A stretch of DNA of 64,000 nt from Fimbriiglobus sp. (lineage in GTDB: Bacteria; Planctomycetota; Planctomycetia; Gemmatales; Gemmataceae). A program made the translations under genes and the position numbers. The notes under the pieces were generated by a model that searched no databases, had not been told where the DNA came from, and was given only the letters and a program-made list of their open reading frames with translations. Positions 56,063 through 64,000 of this stretch are shown piece after piece (the first letter of the stretch is position 1; each line of letters starts with the position of its first letter). The stretch is taken from contig JANXWE010000061.1 of the NCBI GenBank assembly GCA_025351325.1, forward strand, positions 1 through 64,000. Reading direction: 5' to 3'.

Positions 56063-58037
56063 TCCTTCCACTCCGATTGGCATGGCCTTAATCGCTGCAG
56101 TGCTTCCACTCGCCGGAGCGGTTCTCGCGGGGTTACTCGCCTGCGTCCGACTCGGTCGGTTCGCCCACTTGCCCGCGATTCTCTCGTTCGCTTCGGCGTC
56201 TGTTATCTCGGCAGTCGTCCTGGCCGGCGTCGCCGAGGGGCACGACTCGCTGTCGATCTCCACCGATCTCGGTACTTGGTTCTCCGTCGGCCGACTCAAC
56301 GTGAGCTTCGCGTTCTTGCTCGATCCGTTGTCGCTGATCATGCTCGCCACCGTGACGTTCATCGCCACGTTCATCGCAGTCTTTTCAGCCGGTTACATGC
56401 ATGGTGATCCTGGGTACGCCCGCTACTTTTCGATCATGAGTCTGTTCGTCTTCGCCATGTGTTTGTTGGTGATGTCGAACAACTTCTTCATGTTGCTCGC
56501 AGGGTGGGAAGGGGTCGGTCTCTGCAGCTATTTGCTCGTGGGCTACTACTACGCCAAACCATCCGCAGCCGCAGCGGCTCGCAAAGCGTTCCTCGTTACC
56601 CGGCTCGGCGATGTCGGCTTGGTTCTCGGGATCTTCTTGCTCTGGCAAGTCGGTGGCTACGAAACGAACTTCGATGCGATTTTCGCCCACATCGCTCAGT
56701 ATCCACCGGCATCGGGCACGATCACGACGATCTGTCTACTGCTGTTCTGCGGTGCCATCGGCAAGTCGGCGCAGTTGCCACTCTACGTTTGGCTCCCGGA
56801 CGCAATGGAAGGCCCGACGCCAGTTTCTGCGTTGATTCACGCAGCCACGATGGTGACAGCCGGGGTGTTTCTTCTGGCCCGGTGTGCTCCGCTGTTCGTG
56901 CTGTCGCCCGAAGCCGGGTTGATCGTCGCCTGCATCGGCGGGGCCACGGCACTCCTGGCCGGGTTCTTGGCGTTGGCCCAAAATGATTTGAAACGAGTCC
57001 TCGCTTATTCGACGGTCAGCCAACTCGGGTTCATGTTCCTGGCCCTGGGCTGCAACGGTGTGATCTCACCGAAGGTCGCCGTGGTGGCCGCGATGTTCCA
57101 CCTGTTCACCCACGCGTTTTTCAAAGCGCTGCTGTTCCTCGGGTCGGGTTCGGTGATGCACGCCATGGGCAACGTCATCGACATGCGGAAGTTCGGTGGC
57201 CTGAGGAAACTCATGCCCTGGACACATGCGACGTTCGTCATCGGCTCCGCCGCACTTGCGGGTGTCCCACTGCTGTCCGGTTTCTGGAGCAAGGATCAAA
57301 TTCTGCACGGGTTGCTCGAAGCGGGGGAATCGCACGCCAAGTACCACACCATGTACTTCGGTCTGTTCGCGGTCGCGCTGGCGACAGCATGCCTCACGGC
57401 GTTCTACACGTTCCGGGCTTACTTCTTGACCTTCTGGGGCAACGAACGCACACCGCCTGAAGCCCATGGCCATGCCCACGAATCGCCGGCAATCATGCTC
57501 GTGCCACTGGTAGTGCTGGCCGCGGGTGCCTTATTCGTGGGTGTCCTGGTTGATCCTCTGACGCACTGGTTCGGGCATTTTCTTGAACGCTCGCCATCGA
57601 TCACTGAAGCGCACACGGGCTACTTGGCCCACTCGAATATGATCGAGAAACCCCACGAGTTCAGTTGGTTCGTCGCCGGTCTGAGCACCCTCGCCGTGGC
57701 GGTCGGAATCGGCGGTGCCACCGCACTGTACCGCCGAGGTGGCCCGGAGAAAGTGCCGCCGGCACTGAAGGGGTTGTACTCGCTTTCGTTGAACAAACTG
57801 TATGTCGATGAAACTTACGGAATCGCGGTGGTGAAGCCGGCCGAAATGTTGGCGACCACGGGCCGGCAGTTCGACGGTTTCTTGGATGCCATCACGCGGT
57901 TGATCACTTACTTGCCCCGTTTGATCGCGGCGTTGTTGCGGCCTCTGCACAACGGCCTCGTGCAGTTCTATGCCTTGGGGATGGTCCTCGGGCTGGCGGT
58001 GTTCCTCACCGTCGTCGTTTTCCGTTCCGCACGCTGA
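56055..58037 (+). CDS. nuoL: NADH-quinone oxidoreductase subunit L
   Basis: GWEGVGLCSYLLVGYYYAKPSAAAAARKAFLVTRLGDVG, YVWLPDAMEGPTPVSALIHAATMVTAGVF; GTG start at 56055 inferred. Confidence 0.95.
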   Translation: MLDPSTPIGMALIAAVLPLAGAVLAGLLACVRLGRFAHLPAILSFASASVISAVVLAGVAEGHDSLSISTDLGTWFSVGRLNVSFAFLLDPLSLIMLATVTFIATFIAVFSAGYMHGDPGYARYFSIMSLFVFAMCLLVMSNNFFMLLAGWEGVGLCSYLLVGYYYAKPSAAAAARKAFLVTRLGDVGLVLGIFLLWQVGGYETNFDAIFAHIAQYPPASGTITTICLLLFCGAIGKSAQLPLYVWLPDAMEGPTPVSALIHAATMVTAGVFLLARCAPLFVLSPEAGLIVACIGGATALLAGFLALAQNDLKRVLAYSTVSQLGFMFLALGCNGVISPKVAVVAAMFHLFTHAFFKALLFLGSGSVMHAMGNVIDMRKFGGLRKLMPWTHATFVIGSAALAGVPLLSGFWSKDQILHGLLEAGESHAKYHTMYFGLFAVALATACLTAFYTFRAYFLTFWGNERTPPEAHGHAHESPAIMLVPLVVLAAGALFVGVLVDPLTHWFGHFLERSPSITEAHTGYLAHSNMIEKPHEFSWFVAGLSTLAVAVGIGGATALYRRGGPEKVPPALKGLYSLSLNKLYVDETYGIAVVKPAEMLATTGRQFDGFLDAITRLITYLPRLIAALLRPLHNGLVQFYALGMVLGLAVFLTVVVFRSAR

Positions 58038-58049
58038 TTTACCGCCACT

Positions 58050-59978
58050 ATGTTTAATATCGAAACCATTCGACTCCTCGTTCTCGCGGTGCTGTTTGCA
58101 CCCGTGGCCTTCGCGGCGCTCGTCGCCATCGCGGGACTGTCGGGCTACCGGGTGGCCCGCCGCGTAGCTTCTCTGGGGGCACTGCTGCACCTCGGTATGA
58201 CTGTCGCGCTCGCGGTGCCATCTGTCTTCGTGCTAATGGACCGCGTCGGCCTCGAAACCAAAGCGATCAAAGCACCCCGCGAGTTCCAACCGATCTTCGT
58301 GCCAGGCGATCCCTCGCTGGATTCTGGAAGCTACGAAACCACTTGGAATCTATTCACGGTGGCCAATGGGCCGTCCGAATTGCCACCCTCCGCGATTCAA
58401 TTCTTCGTCGGCATCGACGGCTTGAATATCTGGTTGGTCGTCCTGGCGAGTGTGATGACCTACATCGCTGTGCTGGTGTCGCACGGGTCGATCCGCGAGC
58501 GTGCCGGTGGGTACTACGCTTGGCTCTTCCTGCTGCAATCCGCCATCATCGGTGCGTTTCTGTCGTTTGACATCGTGCTCTTCTACATCTTCTTCGAACT
58601 CACGCTCATCCCGGCGTTCTTCCTCATCGGCTGTTGGGGCACGGGTGGAGGCCGGCGTGATGCCGCAAGGAAATTCTTCCTTTACACGCTCCTTGGCAGT
58701 CTATTCACGCTCGTGGGGATATTCGGAATCGTCCTGACGAACCCGACGCCGGTTTCGCCGAATTCGCCGAGCAAGCACCAATACATGATCTTGGCCAATT
58801 CTAAAGGTCAAATTCTCTTCCCGAAAGCTGGACCAGTGACGTTTTCCATCAGCAAATTGATGCAGAACGTTTCGACGTGGAATCGCACGCACGCCGAGAA
58901 ACTGAACCGGGCTACTCTCCTCCGAATTGAGGCGACCACCGCATTCGAGAAAGCAAATGGAAAAGATCCAAAAATCGTCCAGCAGGCCGAGGCCGAATTG
59001 AAACGGGCCGATGTTGAGTTCCAAACTGTCAAGACTGACCGCGACGACTACAAATCGCTGCAATACTGGCTGTTCTTCGCACTGATTGCGGGCTTCGTGG
59101 TGAAGGTGCCGTTGGTGCCATTCCACACCTGGTTGCCCGCGACCTACAGCGAGGCCCCTGTCGCCGTCACACTGCTCTTCACAGGGATTCTGGCCAAGCT
59201 TGGCACACTCGGGTTGATTCGCATCGTGATCCCACTCTGTCCGGATATGGCCGTGCAACAGGGTTTGCCGGTATTTGGTTTCCTCGGGGCACTCGGAATC
59301 GTTTATGCCGCGTTCTGTGCCTACGCGCAGCGCGATCTGAAAATGCTGGCGGCCTACAGCAGCGTCTCTCACCTGGGACTGCTTGTGCTCGGCACGTTCA
59401 CGTTGACCGCCGAGGGGTTGACCGGAGCGGCACTTCACATGGTGAACCACGGATTGACCGCCGGGGCCATGTTCGCATTGATCGGCTTCCTCGCCGAACG
59501 CTACCGCACAACCGACATGAACCAATACAGCGGGTTGATTGGCCGCTTCCCAAAATACGCCTTCTGGATGTTCGTGATTTGCCTAGCCAGCGTCGGCTTG
59601 CCGGGGCTGAACAATTTCATCAGCGAGATGCTATTGATCTCCGCCCTGTTCACACCGGAAACCACACAAGCCGTTGGCTACGGGTTCGGCGTCGCTGCGG
59701 CATCGGGGATCTTCCTCTCGGCGTGGTATACCATGACGATGCTGCGCAAAGTATTCTTCGGCCCGTTGTTATTACCCCCGCAACCGACTGCCGTCCCTCC
59801 GCGTGACATGCAACCTCACGAATGGGTCGCCTTCGGGTTGCCAGCTATATTGTGCCTGATCTTGGGTGTTTTCCCACAGCCGGTGATCCAATCGATGCGC
59901 TCCGATGTGAACATCATCGTCCGACAAACTGATGAAGCCCGTGCCCGCTTGGAAACCGAAAAATCGTTGAGTCGCTAG
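58050..59978 (+). CDS. nuoM: NADH-quinone oxidoreductase subunit M with about 105-aa insert
   Basis: FIFFELTLIPAFFLIGCWGTGG-like core, VKVPLVPFHTWLPATYSEAPVAVTLLFTGILAKLGTLGLIRI, AYSSVSHLGLLVLG. Confidence 0.95.
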   Translation: MFNIETIRLLVLAVLFAPVAFAALVAIAGLSGYRVARRVASLGALLHLGMTVALAVPSVFVLMDRVGLETKAIKAPREFQPIFVPGDPSLDSGSYETTWNLFTVANGPSELPPSAIQFFVGIDGLNIWLVVLASVMTYIAVLVSHGSIRERAGGYYAWLFLLQSAIIGAFLSFDIVLFYIFFELTLIPAFFLIGCWGTGGGRRDAARKFFLYTLLGSLFTLVGIFGIVLTNPTPVSPNSPSKHQYMILANSKGQILFPKAGPVTFSISKLMQNVSTWNRTHAEKLNRATLLRIEATTAFEKANGKDPKIVQQAEAELKRADVEFQTVKTDRDDYKSLQYWLFFALIAGFVVKVPLVPFHTWLPATYSEAPVAVTLLFTGILAKLGTLGLIRIVIPLCPDMAVQQGLPVFGFLGALGIVYAAFCAYAQRDLKMLAAYSSVSHLGLLVLGTFTLTAEGLTGAALHMVNHGLTAGAMFALIGFLAERYRTTDMNQYSGLIGRFPKYAFWMFVICLASVGLPGLNNFISEMLLISALFTPETTQAVGYGFGVAAASGIFLSAWYTMTMLRKVFFGPLLLPPQPTAVPPRDMQPHEWVAFGLPAILCLILGVFPQPVIQSMRSDVNIIVRQTDEARARLETEKSLSR

Positions 59979-60018
59979 TGTTTGGCCGCCCCCGTTTCTG
60001 TCCCGAAGGATCGACGCA

Positions 60019-61593
60019 GTGAATCCGCTTTCCATCCAAACACTCTTCGAGCAAATCTCGCTGTCGATCCGGTTCCTCGGGCCGGAATTGACGCTGGTCG
60101 GATCGGCTTGCGTCTTGTTCTTCCTGGCTGCGTTTCGCTCGAACCGCCTGCTCAGTGGGTTCCTCGCACTCGCTGCCATCGGGGCGGCGACAACCGTGAA
60201 CTTCCTCGTCCCCGAACCGGTGTTCGTGACGTCCGACCGCTACATAGCTGCCATCGACCCGACCGGCGTGGCAATGTTCATCCGCTGGTTGACGTTGGCC
60301 GCCGGGGCGGTTTACGTCCTCCTTGGCCTGTCGGATTCCAGCCGCGAGACGGCCCCGGAATACTTCGGTTGCTTGCTGGTTGTCCTCGGCGGATTGTCGC
60401 TCGTCGCACGGGCCAACGACCTACTTTCGCTCTTTCTCTCGCTCGAAATGATCAGCATCCCGACTTACGTGTTGCTCTACCTGCCGACGAAGTCCAAGGC
60501 CGGGCAAGAGGCGGCGCTGAAGTATTTCCTACTCAGCCTCTTCTCGTCGGCAGTCCTTCTCTTCGGCTTCAGCTACTTGTACGGGATCACAGGTACAATC
60601 AATCTCCCGTTGATGACCGAGACACTTTCGAATGCGTCCCTGTCAGGTAGTCTGTCGCCACTGGCACTCGTTGGGATCGTGATGGTGGTCGCGGGCCTCG
60701 GCTTCCGCCTCGCCGCGGTGCCGTTCCACTTTTACGCGCCGGACGTGTACGAAGGGGCCTCCAACGGCGTCGTGGCCCAACTCGCATTCATTCCGAAAGT
60801 CGCCGGCTTGGTCGCCCTGGCCCGCATCTTCGGATTGTTGACGCCAGATGCACCGTTCGATTCCACCCGTACGCTGCTCCCGTTCACGCTCTGGTTCATC
60901 GCCGCCATCACCATGACCTTCGGCAACCTGCTGGCCCTCATTCAAGACAACCTCAAACGGCTCTTCGCGTACTCCGGGATCGCCCACGCGGGGTACATGT
61001 TGATCGGCTTCCTGGTGGCAATGGCGGCGCCGGACGCGGTCGGTACCAGCACGCAATCCGGGTTCGATTCGGTGCTCGTGTATTTGGTCGCCTACGGCCT
61101 GATGACCGTCGGCGTCTTCGCGGTGCTAGGCTACCTGACCCATTCGGGCCGAGCCATCGAAACGGTCGACGATCTCGCCGGGTTGGGCCGGACCAATCCC
61201 GTGGCCGCCGTGCTGATGTCGGTCTTCTTGCTGAGCTTGATCGGCATGCCGTTGACGGCTGGATTCAACGGGAAGCTCTTGCTGTTCTTCGGCGCGTTCG
61301 AGACACCGACGACCACACCGATGAAAGATTTTTACCGCATATTGACGCTGATCGCCGCGGTCAACTCGGCGATCGCCGCCGTCTATTATTTGAAGATGTT
61401 GGGCGTGATGTTCTTGCGAACACCGTTGCAACCGGCCGCACCCGCCAAGGGCTATGCCGCCCTACTCGCCGCGGTACTGTGTGCCGTAGGCACCGTGGGA
61501 TTTGGGGTGTATCCGAAGCCACTCGTCGATGCCGCCCGCAAAGCGGCTCCGATGCCAACGGTGCCAGCGAAGGTCTTCGTGTTCGTACCGTGA
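60019..61593 (+). CDS. nuoN: NADH-quinone oxidoreductase subunit N
   Basis: LSLEMISIPTYVLLYLPTKSKAGQEAALKYFLLSLFSSAVLLFGFSYLYG, AVPFHFYAPDVYEGAS, LFAYSGIAHAGYMLIG. Confidence 0.95.
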   Translation: MNPLSIQTLFEQISLSIRFLGPELTLVGSACVLFFLAAFRSNRLLSGFLALAAIGAATTVNFLVPEPVFVTSDRYIAAIDPTGVAMFIRWLTLAAGAVYVLLGLSDSSRETAPEYFGCLLVVLGGLSLVARANDLLSLFLSLEMISIPTYVLLYLPTKSKAGQEAALKYFLLSLFSSAVLLFGFSYLYGITGTINLPLMTETLSNASLSGSLSPLALVGIVMVVAGLGFRLAAVPFHFYAPDVYEGASNGVVAQLAFIPKVAGLVALARIFGLLTPDAPFDSTRTLLPFTLWFIAAITMTFGNLLALIQDNLKRLFAYSGIAHAGYMLIGFLVAMAAPDAVGTSTQSGFDSVLVYLVAYGLMTVGVFAVLGYLTHSGRAIETVDDLAGLGRTNPVAAVLMSVFLLSLIGMPLTAGFNGKLLLFFGAFETPTTTPMKDFYRILTLIAAVNSAIAAVYYLKMLGVMFLRTPLQPAAPAKGYAALLAAVLCAVGTVGFGVYPKPLVDAARKAAPMPTVPAKVFVFVP

Positions 61594-61600
61594 TCTGCGG

Positions 61601-62599
61601 ATGCCGCCCATGGATGAATTCAACGCGATTCTCGCTTGGTATCCGCAACCCGTCCGCCGATTGAACTGGTCGAGGTTGAACGACTCGGGTGGATTGAGTG
61701 GGGCCACGGTGTTTCGTGGTGATCTCGGCACCGACCCACTCTTTTGCGCGAAGCGGTATCCCTCCAACAGCGATCCAACCGACACTGCCCAGCGTCATCG
61801 CTGGCTCGGGTTCGCTGTCGGTGCCGGGTTGCCATTCGTGCCGCGATTACTGCCGACGGTGGCAGGCGAAACCTCCGTGACCCATTCCAGTCGCATTTGG
61901 GAAATTCACGATTGGATGCCGGGTCGGGCCGACTTTGCCGAACGACCGACTCGGGTCAAATTGATCGACGCCTGTATGGCCGTGATTCGGTTGCTAGACG
62001 TTTGGCGGAGTATTGGTACTCGGTATGAACCCAGCCGGGCTGTCCAGAACCGACTCGCGCTGTTCGCAAAATGGCGACGCGAGCCGCCGTCGCACTCCCC
62101 ACACCTGACCATGTTAACGAACACCCGTGCCCGTGATGCGATCGCCCGGCACATCGACTGCGCGGAATCGCAACTTCTGCCGTGGGCCGGTGTTCCGCTT
62201 TTGTGCCAGCCGTGTGTCCGCGACCTCCGGCACGATCATTTTTTGTTCGACGCCGACCGATTCACCGGACTCATCGATTTCGGAGCCGCCAATTGGGACA
62301 TCCCGGCAGCGGATGCTGCCCGAATGCTCGGCGAACTCGCGTGGGATCAACCCGAACTTTACGAACTCGGATTGGAGCAATTTCCTCGGGGGTTCGGCCC
62401 CCAGGGGTTGATCCGAGCACTGGACACTGCAAGCACCATCGGTTCCATCATTCACTGGCTCGACCGATTGCAACACCCAATCGCATTCTCCGCAGAAATA
62501 GTCGAAGCACGGTTCGTGCAACTCGTGATGAAATTGGAGCGAAACGGAACTCGACCCGTGGCATTGAAACTCTCAAATGAATTTTCTTCCCGTGTGTGA
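61601..62599 (+). CDS. aminoglycoside phosphotransferase/kinase-like protein
   Basis: LCQPCVRDLRHDHFLFDADRFTGLIDFGAANWDIPAADAARMLGELAWD resembles the APH HxD...IDFG pattern. Confidence 0.75.
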   Translation: MPPMDEFNAILAWYPQPVRRLNWSRLNDSGGLSGATVFRGDLGTDPLFCAKRYPSNSDPTDTAQRHRWLGFAVGAGLPFVPRLLPTVAGETSVTHSSRIWEIHDWMPGRADFAERPTRVKLIDACMAVIRLLDVWRSIGTRYEPSRAVQNRLALFAKWRREPPSHSPHLTMLTNTRARDAIARHIDCAESQLLPWAGVPLLCQPCVRDLRHDHFLFDADRFTGLIDFGAANWDIPAADAARMLGELAWDQPELYELGLEQFPRGFGPQGLIRALDTASTIGSIIHWLDRLQHPIAFSAEIVEARFVQLVMKLERNGTRPVALKLSNEFSSRV

Positions 62600-62720
62600 T
62601 TCTCTTCCCTTTCGCGGACGTTCCATTTAAAAATCGGTTGGATTGAAGACTTGTGCCCGCACTAAACAACGGATAACGTAATGTTCTGTCCGGTTCAGAA
62701 TCTTATCTCCGGAAGCCGTG

Positions 62721-64000
62721 ATGCCGCAACTCCCCATTCATCCGGAACCACGCCGTGCCACCGAAGCGGCCCGCCTCGAACTCACCAAACTTCCGCCCGA
62801 AACTCGTTTAATTGAAGTTTTCGCCCGGGCGTGTGAACTCGCCACGGAAGCGATCCGGGTCGAACGCGTCGGCGTCTGGCTGTACATCGAAAACAAAACT
62901 GCCCTGCGCTGTGCCGATCTTTACGAGTACTCCAAGAACGAACATTCCACCGGGGCCTTGCTCCGCGTCGCCGAGTTTCCGGTCTATTTCGCCTCGCTCA
63001 ACATCCGCAAAGCACTGCCGGCCGAGGTGGCGGCCACCGACCCCCGCACAGCGGCACTGGCGGCCGCGTACATGACTCCGCTGGGCATCACGTCGATGCT
63101 CGACGCGGGGATTTTCGTCGGCGCCGAATTGGTCGGTGTCGTCTGCCATGAACATGCCGGGCCGCCGCGCGAGTGGACGACCGAAGACCGCGACTTCGCC
63201 GGCTCCATGGCCGATCTTCTGGCACTGCGGATCCAAGCGGCCGAGGTGACGGAACTGAAGGCGGCGCTGCGGAATCAGGAAGATCGCTTGGTGGTCGTCG
63301 AAAAAGCAGAAGCGCTCGAACAGATGGCGGCCGGATTGGCCCATGACTTCCGCAATTTACTGGTGGTGGTCATGGGGAACGCCGAACTCCTCGCCCTCCG
63401 CGACGATCTTGCCCCGGACGCCCGACGCTTGATCGAGGGGCTGTCCGCGGCAGCAGATCGCGGGGTCGATTTGGCCAACGAGTTGCTGGAATTCACCACG
63501 CCATCGAATCACCAATCGACGGTGCTGAACCTCGCCGATGCCACCGGCGAGTTTCTGCCAGTCTTGAAAGCGGCCATCGGCGCCACCTGCACCGTGAACT
63601 ACAAACGCCCGGCCCGAGTCGGGCACGTCCTCATTGACAAAAATCAGTTCACCCGGGTGCTGTTGAACCTGAGTGTGAACGCCCGCGATGCCCAGCCCAA
63701 CGGCGGGGAGATCCGCATCACCGTGGCCCCGGTTCGATTGAGTGCTGGCACCGATGCGCCGGGGAATTACATCATGCTCGAAGTGCGCGACCACGGTGTC
63801 GGCATGGACACGAAAACCCGGCGGCGGGCCTTCGAGCCGTTCTTCACCACCAAGAAAAACGGCACCGGCGTCGGCCTCGCCATTGTCCGCCGAGTGGTCG
63901 ACCGCGCGGGTGGCATGGTGCGCATCGAGAGTCAACCCGGACGCGGTACCGCCGTGCAAGCGTTCTTCCCACGGGTCGGGGCCAGCAGCGGCGAGACCAC
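62721..64000 (+). CDS. GAF domain sensor histidine kinase (partial, runs off window end)
   Basis: Open from ATG 62721 to the window end, translated by hand: MPQLPIHPEPRRATEAARLEL...EALEQMAAGLAHDFRNLLVVVMGNAELL...[44 protein letters not shown]. Not in the supplied ORF track. Confidence 0.85.
   Translation, partial: MPQLPIHPEPRRATEAARLELTKLPPETRLIEVFARACELATEAIRVERVGVWLYIENKTALRCADLYEYSKNEHSTGALLRVAEFPVYFASLNIRKALPAEVAATDPRTAALAAAYMTPLGITSMLDAGIFVGAELVGVVCHEHAGPPREWTTEDRDFAGSMADLLALRIQAAEVTELKAALRNQEDRLVVVEKAEALEQMAAGLAHDFRNLLVVVMGNAELLALRDDLAPDARRLIEGLSAAADRGVDLANELLEFTTPSNHQSTVLNLADATGEFLPVLKAAIGATCTVNYKRPARVGHVLIDKNQFTRVLLNLSVNARDAQPNGGEIRITVAPVRLSAGTDAPGNYIMLEVRDHGVGMDTKTRRRAFEPFFTTKKNGTGVGLAIVRRVVDRAGGMVRIESQPGRGTAVQAFFPRVGASSGET

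Noticed and set aside
61601-62599. Antibiotic resistance determinant (aminoglycoside phosphotransferase)
   Set aside because: The APH fold is shared by many kinases (choline, fructosamine, unknown small molecules); nothing in context supports a resistance role.

Overview
The window reads as a planctomycete chromosome, probably Gemmataceae-like. This is an inference from the TIGR02996-type N-terminal motif in tandem LRR proteins, the gene families present and the codon usage; no database search was run. Main contents: (i) a divergent module with a GCS2/EgtA-type glutamate-cysteine ligase, an ATP-grasp ligase, an LLM flavin monooxygenase and an SDR, next to two orphan ABC permeases and an MFS transporter; (ii) a very large MASE1-like/PAS hybrid histidine kinase, a UbiD-family decarboxylase, a PDZ protein, and pyrH-frr; (iii) an AT-rich island (~16.75-18.0 kb) holding an inverted pair of palindromes and a gene split by a 98-bp palindromic MITE-like insertion with 19-bp perfect TIRs and a 10-bp target duplication; (iv) tandem TIGR02996/LRR paralogs, a DegT aminotransferase, and a DUF433/DUF5615 toxin-antitoxin-like pair with a frameshifted toxin; (v) a CPBP protease, HD-GYP protein, sialidase-like protein, S9 peptidase, NMP kinase-like protein, a papain-like peptidase cassette with a consensus promoter, a GT87-like protein, a CocE/S15 hydrolase, Uma2, PPDK, GluQ-RS and a PA14/LamG protein; (vi) a complete 14-subunit complex I operon (nuoA-N). 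The operon has an exact Rex-type operator and a terminator-like hairpin in its leader, an extra lipoprotein gene between nuoF and nuoG, a palindrome doublet between nuoH and nuoI, and large soluble inserts in NuoJ and NuoM. It is followed by an APH-like gene and a GAF histidine kinase that runs off the window. The strongest signals are the Rex box/attenuator-like nuo leader, the in-gene palindromic insertion, and the REPIN-like doublets that share one architecture at two distant loci.
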